This document shows, piece after piece, positions 9,514 to 18,494 of a DNA stretch of 64,000 nucleotides; the first letter of the stretch is position 1, and each line of letters starts with the position of its first letter. The notes beneath the pieces are model-generated. The model worked only from the letters and a program-made list of their open reading frames with translations. It did not search any database and was not told the origin of the DNA. The translations under genes were made by a program, and so were the position numbers. The stretch lies in NCBI GenBank assembly GCA_041916775.1, contig JAYRYZ010000012.1:79874-143873 (forward strand), given 5' to 3'. Source of the DNA: UBA2357 sp041916775. GTDB taxonomy: Bacteria; Pseudomonadota; Gammaproteobacteria; Burkholderiales; Rhodocyclaceae.

Positions 9514-9794
9514 GCGCATCTCCATGGAGCGGTTGCCAAGTGTGTAAGCGGACACTGCTTGCAGATTTCGTGCCGACTGCAAGTCCGGACCGGGGGGCGC
9601 ACACGGGACATCGTGTGGGCAGAGGCGATGCACGATGAGCGAGCGCGAGCGACGGCCGGGATGCACCTGAATGGTGCGGTTACGTCTTGTGTCCTGCGAA
9701 TTGCTGCCCCGTTATTGTGGCATGGCGATTGCTGTTGAGGGAGCTGACATCGCATCGCGCCAACTCCGGCGCGCGCAATCCGACCCGGGGCCCC

Positions 9795-12700
9795 ATGATT
9801 CCTTCGCAGCCTATAGACATTCTCTGGACGCTGTTGTGTGCGGCGCTGGTCTTTGCGATGCAGGCCGGCTTCCTGTGCCTGGAGTCGGGGCTCACACGCA
9901 GCAAGAACGCGATCAACGTCGCGGTGAAGAACATCTCGGACTTTGCGGTCGCGAGCCTGCTGTATTGGCTCGTCGGTTTCGGTCTGATGTTCGGCGACAG
10001 CATCGGCGGATGGGTGGGCAGCACGCATTTCGGCGCGCTGGGCCAGCTCGAGGCGTCGCCGGGGCTGGGCGCCTTCACCCTGTTCCAGCTCATGTTCTGC
10101 ACCACGGCAGCCACCATCGTCTCCGGCGCGGTCGCGGAGCGAATGCGCTTCACCGTGTACCTGTTGGTATCGAGCGGCGTGGCGCTACTGATCTATCCCT
10201 TGTTCGGCCACTGGGCCTGGGGCGGCGTTGCGGGCAATGGGCACGGTTGGCTGGTGAGCCTGGGGTTCATCGACTTTGCCGGATCCACGGTCGTGCATTC
10301 CCTGGGCGGCTGGGTATCGCTCGCGGCGATTCTCGTGATCGGGCCGCGTACCGGTCGCTTCAGCGCGGGGGACGCAGCACGGGTGATTCCTGCCGGCAAC
10401 CTGCCGGTGGCCATGCTCGGCGGGCTGCTGCTGTTCTTCGGCTGGTTCGGCTTCAATGGCGGTAGCACGCTCGGGCTCGATGCGATGGTCGCTCCCATCC
10501 TGATCAACACCGCGCTCGCGGGCGCGGCCGGAATCGTGACCGGGCTCATGCTCGGCTGGCGGGTCAAGGGATACTGGGAAGTGTTGTATGCCCTGAATGG
10601 GGCGATTGCCGGCCTGGTGGCGGTGACGGCCGGGGCCCACGTGCTGGGCGGACTGGATGCGCTCTTCGTCGGTGCGATGGGGGCTGTGCTCATGATCGGC
10701 TGCAACGAATGGCTGCTGCGACGGCGTATCGACGATGCGGTCGGGGCGATCCCGGCCCACCTCGTGCCAGGGGTGTGGGGCACGCTGGCGGTGGCGCTGG
10801 TCGGGGACCTGGGCCTCATCGACAACGGCAATGACCGCCTCACCCAGCTCGGTGTCCAGCTGCTGGGCGTGGTGGCGTGTGGCGTGTGGGCGTTCGGTGT
10901 GGCGTGGCTGATGCTTCGCGTCATCGGCTGGTTCGGCCCCTTGCGCGTCAGCGAGGAAGATGAGCGGGTCGGCCTCAATGTCTCCGAGCATGGCGCCCGC
11001 ACCGAGCTGATCGAACTGCTGTCGGCGATGGAGGCACACGGGAAAACCGGCGATATCGGCATGCGCGTGCCCGTGGAGCCCTTCACCGAGGTCGGGCAGA
11101 TCGCCGCCGCCTACAACCGCGTGCTTGGCGCGCTGGAGGCCGCCACCGACCATACGCGATCCATCATCCGCGATGTACGCGACGGGGTCATCACCTTTAC
11201 TCGCGAGGGATTGCTGACCAGCCTCAACCCCGGTGCCGAGCGGCTGTTCGGCGTCGAGGCGGCGATGGCGATCGGTCATCCTATCGGCATCCTGCTGGGC
11301 AATGACGGCATGCGCAGGCAGCCCATCAGCGAGCGGCTCTTCAAACCGGGTGAGAAGGTCGAGCTGCGCGTCGGCGCTCCGGGCGCCGGCGGCAGGGTGC
11401 TGGAGGTGTCGGTCAGCGAGAACCGTGGCGCGGCGAAGGCGCAGCTTACCGGCATGGTGCGCGACATCAGCGACCGCAAGCAGGTCGAGGCGCAACTGCA
11501 TCGCGAACGCGACCTCGCGCAGGTGACGCTCGCCTCCATCGGCGATGGCGTGATCACCACCGACGAGTCCGGTCACATCCAGTACATGAACCCGGTGGCC
11601 GAGCGCTTGACCGGCTGGAGGGCGAAGGAGGCGAACGGCCAGCCGGTGAGCCTCGTCTATCGACTCGCCGACGAACAAACCGGGCAAGGCCTGGTGAACC
11701 CGGTGCGCGACACGCTGACGACCGGCAAGGTGATGCGGCGCGCCGAGCATGCGTTGCTGACGCGACTGGACGGCGGCAGCGTACCGGTGGTCGACACCAC
11801 TGCGCCGATCCGTTCGCGCGACGGCTTCCTGATCGGCGCGGTGCTGGTGTTCCACGATGTGACCGTCACCCTGAACCTTGCGCGCGAGCTGTCGCACCAG
11901 GCCACCCACGACGCACTGACCGGGGTCACCAACCGGCGCGAGTTCGAACGCAGGCTCACCGAGCTGCTCGCGCGAGCTCCGGGCGATGAGCACACCCACA
12001 TCGTCTGCTATCTCGACCTCGATCAGTTCAAGGTGGTGAACGACACCTGCGGCCATGTTGCCGGTGACGAGCTGCTGCGGCAGGTGACGAACCTGCTGCG
12101 CGGCCGCCTGCGCGTCTCCGACCTGCTGGCGCGGCTGGGGGGTGACGAGTTCGGCCTGATCCTGCAGGCGTGCACGCTGCGCAACGCGCAGATCCTGGCC
12201 GAGCACATCCGTGAGGAGATCCAGGATTTCCGCTTCGCCTGGCAGGGCAACGTGTTCTCGATAGGCGTGTCGATCGGGCTGGTCGAGGTGGGGGCGTCGG
12301 ACCGCGACATCGGCCGCATCCTCTCGGCTGCGGACGCGGCCTGCTACGCCGCCAAGGAAGAGGGACGCAACCGGGTTCATGTCTACCAGCCGGACGACGA
12401 CACCTTGCTCGAGCAGCACGGCCAGATGCAGTGGGTGGGGCGACTTCAGACGGCGCTGGACCAGGACCGCTTGCGCCTCTACGTGCAGCCCATCGTGCCG
12501 CTCCAGGCCGACGCCGGCAACCCGATCCACTTCGAGATCCTGGTGCGTCTGGTCGAGAACGGCAAGCTGATCTCGCCTGGTACCTTCCTGCCTGCGGCCG
12601 AACGCTACAACCTGATGCCGCGCATCGACCAGTGGGTGGTGGGCAACACCCTCGCCTGGCTTGGCGACCGCTACCGTAAGCAGGGGGCATTGGACGGTAT

Positions 12701-13196
12701 CTACTGTATCAACCTGTCGGGTGCATCCCTCTCGGACGAGCGCTTCCGTGAAGGCTTGCGTGCGACCCTTGAGCAGCTGCAGTTGCCCGCAGGTGCGATC
12801 TGCTTCGAGATCACCGAGACCGCAGCGGTCGCGAACCTCTCCAAGGTCGTGCCCTTCATCGAGGAGGTGCGCGCGCTCGGCTGCGCGTTCGCGCTCGACG
12901 ACTTCGGCAGCGGGCTTTCGTCCTTCGCCTATCTCAAGAACCTGCCGGTGGATTTCCTCAAGATCGACGGCAGCTTCATCAAGGACATCGAGCGCGACCC
13001 GATCGACCTCGCGATGGTGCAGGCGATCAACGCCATCGGCCACGTCATGGGCCTCAAGACCATCGCCGAGTTCGTCGAGAGCGAGGCGGTGCTGCAGCGC
13101 CTCATCGAGATCGGCCTCGACTACGGCCAGGGCTACCACATCGGCGAACCCCGTCCGCTCGCCGACGAGGCGCAGGTGAAGATGATGCCGCGCTGA
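9795..13196 (+). CDS. Ammonium transporter-like sensor fused to PAS-PAS-GGDEF-EAL
   Basis: A 1133-residue membrane protein. Residues about 5-395 are an Amt/Rh channel domain with about 11 TMs. The Asp and first pore His are seen in GFIDFAGSTVVH and the second pore His in DAVGAIPAHLVPG; the family C-terminal motif appears as GLNVSEHGAR. A HAMP-like linker (MRVPVEPFTEVGQIAAAYNR, about 420-445) leads to PAS domains (about 452-560 and 576-695), GGDEF (about 700-865, LGGDEF intact, I-site RVSD five residues before it) and EAL (about 880-1125). The EAL motif reads EILVR; DDFGSG, LKID, FVESE and QGYHIG keep most metal and catalytic positions. It likely couples periplasmic ammonium to c-di-GMP turnover. 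ATG at 9795 chosen because the first TM follows at once. No glnK or separate amtB nearby. Confidence 0.92.
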   Translation: MIPSQPIDILWTLLCAALVFAMQAGFLCLESGLTRSKNAINVAVKNISDFAVASLLYWLVGFGLMFGDSIGGWVGSTHFGALGQLEASPGLGAFTLFQLMFCTTAATIVSGAVAERMRFTVYLLVSSGVALLIYPLFGHWAWGGVAGNGHGWLVSLGFIDFAGSTVVHSLGGWVSLAAILVIGPRTGRFSAGDAARVIPAGNLPVAMLGGLLLFFGWFGFNGGSTLGLDAMVAPILINTALAGAAGIVTGLMLGWRVKGYWEVLYALNGAIAGLVAVTAGAHVLGGLDALFVGAMGAVLMIGCNEWLLRRRIDDAVGAIPAHLVPGVWGTLAVALVGDLGLIDNGNDRLTQLGVQLLGVVACGVWAFGVAWLMLRVIGWFGPLRVSEEDERVGLNVSEHGARTELIELLSAMEAHGKTGDIGMRVPVEPFTEVGQIAAAYNRVLGALEAATDHTRSIIRDVRDGVITFTREGLLTSLNPGAERLFGVEAAMAIGHPIGILLGNDGMRRQPISERLFKPGEKVELRVGAPGAGGRVLEVSVSENRGAAKAQLTGMVRDISDRKQVEAQLHRERDLAQVTLASIGDGVITTDESGHIQYMNPVAERLTGWRAKEANGQPVSLVYRLADEQTGQGLVNPVRDTLTTGKVMRRAEHALLTRLDGGSVPVVDTTAPIRSRDGFLIGAVLVFHDVTVTLNLARELSHQATHDALTGVTNRREFERRLTELLARAPGDEHTHIVCYLDLDQFKVVNDTCGHVAGDELLRQVTNLLRGRLRVSDLLARLGGDEFGLILQACTLRNAQILAEHIREEIQDFRFAWQGNVFSIGVSIGLVEVGASDRDIGRILSAADAACYAAKEEGRNRVHVYQPDDDTLLEQHGQMQWVGRLQTALDQDRLRLYVQPIVPLQADAGNPIHFEILVRLVENGKLISPGTFLPAAERYNLMPRIDQWVVGNTLAWLGDRYRKQGALDGIYCINLSGASLSDERFREGLRATLEQLQLPAGAICFEITETAAVANLSKVVPFIEEVRALGCAFALDDFGSGLSSFAYLKNLPVDFLKIDGSFIKDIERDPIDLAMVQAINAIGHVMGLKTIAEFVESEAVLQRLIEIGLDYGQGYHIGEPRPLADEAQVKMMPR

Positions 13197-13302
13197 CGCG
13201 GCGCATCGCGCAGCCCCGCTGCGCGGGTCGGCGGCCTTTGCGGTGTGCGTGCCCGGGCGTGCGCATGAGAAGATGGCGCCCGCCCGAACCTGGAGACCCC
13301 GC

Positions 13303-14676
13303 ATGCCATTGTTTCAGCAACTCGGCCCGGCCGAATGGGCGGTCGTGCTCATCCTGCCCGCACTGCTCCTCGCCGTCGTCGTCTGGTTATTGGTCATCGG
13401 CACACGCCTGCGCCGGCTCGAGGCCGGGCTGCCGCTCCTGCTCGCCAACCAGCAGCGGGACGCGGCAGAGGGCCTGCATGCGGTGCTCGAGCGCCACACC
13501 GACCGCGTGCGCGCCGGCGCGGCGGACGATGCGCGCGCGCACCGCGACACCCTGCAAAAGCTCTACGCCGCCATCCAGGCGCAGTTCGCCACCCAGCGCC
13601 AGGAGGCCGGCACCCGCCTCGCCGAGCTCGCCGGCACCATCGCCACCAGCCAGGAGCGGCTGCGCGGCGAGCTGCTGGAGCAGGTGCTCACCACGCTCGC
13701 AGCCCAGGCACGTGCCGACCGCGAGCTGCTGCAGGCCGGGCTGCAGCAGGCCTCGACCCAGCTCGGCACGGCCTCGGAGACCCTGTCGCGCACCATCAAC
13801 GAACGCCTGGAAGCGATCGGTGGCCACGTCAACCAGCGCCTCGACGAAGGTTTCCGTCAGACCAACGAGACCTTCGCCAGCGTGATGGCGCGGCTTGCCA
13901 CCATCGACGAGGCGCAGAAGAAGATCGACGGCCTCACCGGCAACGTCATCAGCCTGCAGACCCTGCTCGGCGACAAGCGCGCCCGCGGCGCCTTTGGCGA
14001 GGTGCAGCTCGAAGCCCTGGTGAAGAACGCGCTACCGCCCGATGCCTACAGCTTCCAGCATGTTCTGCCCAACGGCACGCGGGTGGATTGCCTGCTGCGC
14101 CTGCCCGAGCCGACCGGTTGGGTGCCGGTGGATGCCAAGTTCCCGCTCGAGAACTACCATCGCATGCTCGACACCGACCCCGCGGTGGCGGAGTCCGACC
14201 GGCGCGCCGCGCTCGCCGCCTTCCGCGCCGACCTGCGCCGCCATGTGGACGCGATCGCCGACAAGTACATCCTGCCCGGTGTCACCGCCGACGGCGCGGT
14301 GATGTTCGTGCCCGCCGAGGCGGTGTTCGCCGAGATCCACGCCCATCAGCCGGAGCTGGTTGCGCATGCGCAGGCGCGCCGGGTGTGGATCGTGTCGCCC
14401 ACGACGCTGATGGCGGTGCTCAACACCGCCCGCGCGGTGCTCAAGGATGTGGAGATGCGCAAGCAGGTGCACGTCATCAAGGACGCGCTCGCCCGGCTCG
14501 CACGTGACTTCGGCCGCTTCGACGCGCGCATGGAGGCGCTCGCCCGCCACATCGAGCAGGCCAACAAGGATGTGCAGGACGTACAGGTGAGCGCCCGCAA
14601 GATCAGCGCCCACTTCCACAGGATCGAATCCGCCGAGCTGGATGCGCTGCCGGAAGAGGCCGCGCCGCAGCCCTGA
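13303..14676 (+). CDS. rmuC: RmuC-family DNA recombination-limiting protein
   Basis: 457 residues. One N-terminal TM (about 10-33, AEWAVVLILPALLLAVVVWL) anchors the protein; residues about 40-200 are a long coiled coil rich in Ala, Gln, Glu and Arg; the RmuC nuclease-like domain covers about 215-430, with GDKRARGAFGEVQLE, PVDAKFPLENY and VWIVSPTTLMAVLNTAR as the conserved landmarks. RmuC limits recombination at short inverted repeats in E. coli; the domain belongs to the PD-(D/E)xK superfamily. The ATG at 13303 has GGAG 8 nt upstream. It converges with moaA with 16 bp between the stops, so no room for a long terminator. Confidence 0.92.
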   Translation: MPLFQQLGPAEWAVVLILPALLLAVVVWLLVIGTRLRRLEAGLPLLLANQQRDAAEGLHAVLERHTDRVRAGAADDARAHRDTLQKLYAAIQAQFATQRQEAGTRLAELAGTIATSQERLRGELLEQVLTTLAAQARADRELLQAGLQQASTQLGTASETLSRTINERLEAIGGHVNQRLDEGFRQTNETFASVMARLATIDEAQKKIDGLTGNVISLQTLLGDKRARGAFGEVQLEALVKNALPPDAYSFQHVLPNGTRVDCLLRLPEPTGWVPVDAKFPLENYHRMLDTDPAVAESDRRAALAAFRADLRRHVDAIADKYILPGVTADGAVMFVPAEAVFAEIHAHQPELVAHAQARRVWIVSPTTLMAVLNTARAVLKDVEMRKQVHVIKDALARLARDFGRFDARMEALARHIEQANKDVQDVQVSARKISAHFHRIESAELDALPEEAAPQP

Positions 14677-14692
14677 GGCTGTCTATCCTGCC

Positions 14693-15775
14693 TCAGCCGC
14701 CGATGTACGACATCTCGATCTTGCGTTGCCTGGCGGTGTTGGCGGTGCGGATCTCGGAGTAGCGGTCGGTGCGCGGCAGCCAGGCGGATGCGATGGCGCG
14801 ATCGATCTCGTTGTCGTCGGCGTCGCCGCGCAGGAGCTCGCGTAGGTCGTGGCCGTGCTCGGCGAAGAGGCAGGTGAAGAGCTTGCCTTCCGTGGACAGG
14901 CGGATGCGTGTGCAGGTGGAGCAGAAGGCCTGGGTCACCGACGAGATCACGCCGATCTCGCCGCTGCCGTCGGCGTAGCGCCAGCGTTCGGCGACCTCGC
15001 CGACGTAGTTGGGATCGATCTGTTCGAGCGGGAACACGCGGTGGATGCGCTCGACCACCTCGCGCGAGGGCACGACGTCGTCCATGCGCCAGCCGTTGGA
15101 GCTGCCCACGTCCATGAACTCGATGAAACGCACGATGTGGCCGCTGCCCTTGAAGTGGCGCGCCATGTCCACGACGCCCGCGTCGTTGAGCCCACGCTTG
15201 ACGACCATGTTCACCTTCACCGGCCCGAGGCCCACGGCCTCGACCGCTTCGATGCCGCGCAGCACGTCCGCCACCGGGAAGTCGGCGTCGTTCATCGCGC
15301 GGAAAGTGGGGTCGTCGAGCGCGTCGAGGCTCACCGTCACCCGGTGCAGGCCGGCGTCCTTGAGGCGCTGCGCCATGCGCGGCAGCAGCACGCCGTTGGT
15401 GGTGAGCGTGAGCTCCACGTCCGGCAGTTGCGCGAGCTGGGCGATGAGCCGGTCGACGTCCTTGCGCAGCAGCGGCTCGCCGCCGGTGATGCGGATCTTG
15501 CGCACGCCGCGGGCGACGAAGAGGCGCGCCACGCGGGTGATCTCCTCGAAGCTCAGCAGCGCGTTGCGTGGCAGGAAGGCGTAATCGTCATCGAACACCT
15601 CGCGCGGCATGCAATACACGCAGCGGAAGTTGCAGCGGTCGGTGACGGAGATGCGCAGGTCGCGCACCTCCCGACCGCGGCGGTCGGCAAGCGGCCCGCT
15701 CGCGGGATACTCGCCGTCCTTCAGCCGCAACACGGCGGGTGGAAGGTCGAGCGGCTGGATGGGAATCGTCTTCAT
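14693..15775 (-). CDS. moaA: GTP 3',8-cyclase MoaA
   Basis: A 360-residue radical SAM enzyme for the first step of molybdenum cofactor synthesis: GTP to 3',8-cyclo-7,8-dihydro-GTP. The SAM cluster motif CNFRCVYC is at about residues 48-55; KIRITGGEPLLR and TTNGVLL are the SAM-binding segments; the C-terminal cluster cysteines are seen in FCSTC and, 13 residues on, LFTCLF; the protein ends in GG, needed by MoaA for activity with MoaC. Length is slightly above the 330-residue norm because of a 25-residue N-terminal extension. It stands alone: no moaC, moeA or mobA next to it. Confidence 0.95.
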   Translation of the reverse strand: MKTIPIQPLDLPPAVLRLKDGEYPASGPLADRRGREVRDLRISVTDRCNFRCVYCMPREVFDDDYAFLPRNALLSFEEITRVARLFVARGVRKIRITGGEPLLRKDVDRLIAQLAQLPDVELTLTTNGVLLPRMAQRLKDAGLHRVTVSLDALDDPTFRAMNDADFPVADVLRGIEAVEAVGLGPVKVNMVVKRGLNDAGVVDMARHFKGSGHIVRFIEFMDVGSSNGWRMDDVVPSREVVERIHRVFPLEQIDPNYVGEVAERWRYADGSGEIGVISSVTQAFCSTCTRIRLSTEGKLFTCLFAEHGHDLRELLRGDADDNEIDRAIASAWLPRTDRYSEIRTANTARQRKIEMSYIGG

Positions 15776-16016
15776 GTTGGACGCTGGCTGTCTCGGAACG
15801 CCGGCAGTATGCGGAACATCCGCCGTGGCTGTAATTGACCGACCGCAAGGCCTGCGGCTTCGGTGAGGAAACCTCTGCTAGGATTATCGGCAGCCGGACC
15901 GGGGCGTGCAAGCCGAGTTCGCCTGCCGTGCCGGTGTTCTCCACGGTAGGCGGTGGAGAACGCCATCCCCGGTCGAACCCGCGAGGCGCGCTGCGCCACG
16001 CTCACGGAGACCTTAC

Positions 16017-18449
16017 ATGCCATCATTCGTCGGTCTTGCGGCCGATCAACTGCGCACCCGTTGCGACGAAACGCACCTCGAGTTCGACTCCACCGCCACG
16101 CTGGAGGACCTGCCCGGCGGCCTGGGCCAGGTACGCGCCGAGGAGGCGCTGCAATTCGGACTGGCGATGCGTCAGCCCGGCTACCATGTATTCGTGCTCG
16201 GTGATCCCGGCACAGGCCGGCACGCGACCACGATGCGGCTCCTGCGCGAGGCCGCGGCGGACGGCGAGTTACCGCCGGATCTGTGCTACGTGCACAACTT
16301 CGCGGACGCGTTGCGCCCGCGCCTGATGAGCCTGCCGCCGGGACGCGGGGAGGGTTTCCGCCGCGACATGCAAACCCTGATCCGCGAACTCGGGCCGGCG
16401 ATCGCGGCCGCGCTCGACTCCGAGACCCACACCAGCCGCGTCGAGGCGCTGCAGGACGCGCACAAGGCGCGCGAGGAGGGTGCGCTGCGCGAGATCGGCC
16501 AGGCCTGTGGTGCCGAAGGCCTGGCGCTGATCCGCACCCCGGACGGTTTCGTGTTCGCCCCCACCGAGAATGGCGAGACCCTTTCGCCCGAGGCCTTCGA
16601 GGCGCTGCCCGAGGCGCGCCGCGGCGAGATCGAGGCGAACGTCGGCAAGTGGAGCGACCGCCTCACCGACCAGCTCGGCGAGTTCCCCGGCTGGCGCCGC
16701 AGCCTGCAGGAGGCGATGGAGCGCGCCGAGCGCGAGGCGCTCGCGCCAACCGTGGCGCACCTGATCGCCGCGCCGCGTGCCCGCCATGCCGACCTGCCGC
16801 AGGTGCTGACGTTCCTGGATGCGGTGCGCGACGACCTGCTCGAGACCGGCTCCGCATGGCTTGAGGACGATGACGAGGACGATGCGCCGACAGAAGGCCA
16901 CGACCTCGACGCCCGCCTGCGCATCCACCGCTACGACGTGAACCTGCTCGTCAGTCATGCCGGCACCCAGGGTGCGCCGGTGGTGTGCGAGGACAACCCC
17001 ACCTTCACCAATCTCGTCGGACGGGTGGAGCATGTCGTGCACATGGGCGCACTCGTCACCAACTTCAAGCTCATCCGCCCCGGCGCGCTGCAGCTTGCGC
17101 GCGGCGGGTATCTTGTCCTGGACGCGGAGCGCCTGCTGACCCAGCCCTTCGCCTGGGAGGCCCTGAAGCGCGCGCTGCGCAGTGGCCAGATCGTCATCGA
17201 GCCGCCGCCCGAGGCGCAAGCTTGGAGCGCGATGTTGACGCTCACGCCGGAGCCGGTGCGGTGCGAGCTGAAGGTGGTGCTGGTGGGGGATCGCGACACG
17301 TTTTATCTGCTCACCGAGCACGACCCCGATTTCCCCGAGCTCTTCAAGGTGGCGGCAGATTTCGACGACGACATGCCGCGCAGCCCGGGGTCGGTGAATC
17401 AGTTCGCCCGCCTGCTTGCGACGCTGGCGCGCAGTAACGGACTGCTGCCGTTCGATCGCAGTGCGGTCGCACGCCTGGTGGAGGAGAGCGCGCGCATCGC
17501 CGAGGACGCGAACCGCCTGTCGCTCTATACCCGGCTGCTCGCCGACATCATGCGCGAGGCGGACTTTCATGCCCGCGCCGCCAAGGGTGAAGTCGTCTCA
17601 CGTGCGCATGTCGACGTGGCCGTCGCGGCGCGGGCCCGACGCTTCGGGCGCTATTCGGAGCGGGTGCTGGAAGCGATGCTGGACGGCACGATCATGATCT
17701 CCACGGAAGGTGCGCGCACCGGGCAGATCAACGCGCTGGTGGTCGTGGAGATGGCCGAGGTGCTGTTCGGCCACCCGATGCGCATCACCGCGACGGTGCG
17801 CCACGGCGATGGCGACGTGGTCGACATCGAGCGTGAGATCGAGATGGGCGGCGCGATCCACTCCAAGGGCGTGCTCATCCTGTCGGCGTTCATCGCGGCG
17901 CGCTATGGCCGCCACCGTCCGTTGTCGCTGTCCGGCAGCCTGGTGTTCGAGCAGTCCTATGCGCCGGTGGAAGGCGACTCGGCCTCGCTCGCCGAACTGT
18001 GCGCACTGCTGTCGGCGCTAGCGGATGCGCCGATCCGCCAGTCGCTGGCGGTAACCGGTTCGGTCAATCAGTTCGGCGAGGTGCAGGTGATCGGCGGGGT
18101 CAACGAGAAGATCGAAGGCTTCTTCGACCTGTGTGCCGCGCGCGGGCTGACCGGCGAGCAGGGCGTGGTGATTCCGGCCGCGAGCGTCGGTCACCTGATG
18201 CTGCGCGAGGATATCGTGGAGGCTGCGCGGCGCGGGCGCTTCCATGTGCACCCGGTGCGCACCGTCGATGAGGCGATCGCCATCCTCACCGGGATTCCGG
18301 CCGGCGAGGCAGACGACAAAGGGATCATGCCGCGCGCTTCGATCAACGAGCGCGTGGCGCAGGCGCTGGCGGGGATGACGGCGGCGCACCACGCGCGCGT
18401 CGCCGCGCCGCGTCTGGGGCGGCAGCGCCGCCGTCATGAAGACGAGTGA
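16017..18449 (+). CDS. Lon-family (S16) AAA+ ATP-dependent protease
   Basis: An 810-residue protease of the YcbZ/LonH-like group (AAA_32 plus Lon proteolytic domain), not classical Lon, as it lacks the LAN substrate domain. The P-loop is GDPGTGRH at about 59 with Arg in place of the usual Lys. The Lon_C domain spans about 560-780; the catalytic Ser is in VTGSVNQFGE (about 680) and the catalytic Lys in GGVNEKIEGFF (about 700). Other landmarks are HMGALVTNFKLIRPGALQ and GAIHSKGVLILSAF. The ATG at 16017 starts MPSFVGLAADQL, the conserved N-terminus; longer upstream reading is without homology. Divergent from moaA across 241 bp. Substrates are unknown. Confidence 0.9.
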   Translation: MPSFVGLAADQLRTRCDETHLEFDSTATLEDLPGGLGQVRAEEALQFGLAMRQPGYHVFVLGDPGTGRHATTMRLLREAAADGELPPDLCYVHNFADALRPRLMSLPPGRGEGFRRDMQTLIRELGPAIAAALDSETHTSRVEALQDAHKAREEGALREIGQACGAEGLALIRTPDGFVFAPTENGETLSPEAFEALPEARRGEIEANVGKWSDRLTDQLGEFPGWRRSLQEAMERAEREALAPTVAHLIAAPRARHADLPQVLTFLDAVRDDLLETGSAWLEDDDEDDAPTEGHDLDARLRIHRYDVNLLVSHAGTQGAPVVCEDNPTFTNLVGRVEHVVHMGALVTNFKLIRPGALQLARGGYLVLDAERLLTQPFAWEALKRALRSGQIVIEPPPEAQAWSAMLTLTPEPVRCELKVVLVGDRDTFYLLTEHDPDFPELFKVAADFDDDMPRSPGSVNQFARLLATLARSNGLLPFDRSAVARLVEESARIAEDANRLSLYTRLLADIMREADFHARAAKGEVVSRAHVDVAVAARARRFGRYSERVLEAMLDGTIMISTEGARTGQINALVVVEMAEVLFGHPMRITATVRHGDGDVVDIEREIEMGGAIHSKGVLILSAFIAARYGRHRPLSLSGSLVFEQSYAPVEGDSASLAELCALLSALADAPIRQSLAVTGSVNQFGEVQVIGGVNEKIEGFFDLCAARGLTGEQGVVIPAASVGHLMLREDIVEAARRGRFHVHPVRTVDEAIAILTGIPAGEADDKGIMPRASINERVAQALAGMTAAHHARVAAPRLGRQRRRHEDE

Positions 18450-18494
18450 GCTTGTGGCGCCGCGCGGCGCGATACTGAAGGTCCGTGGTACGGC

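Noticed and set aside
10185..13304. Minus-strand open frame of 1039 codons across the Amt fusion gene
   Set aside because: Antisense shadow of a gene with unmistakable Amt, GGDEF and EAL motifs; its own translation is His/Arg/Gln-rich and without domains.
18456..18471. GC palindrome GCGCCGCGCGGCGC between lon-family gene and hybrid kinase as a terminator
   Set aside because: No T-tract on either side; alternating GC palindromes of this size are expected in this composition.
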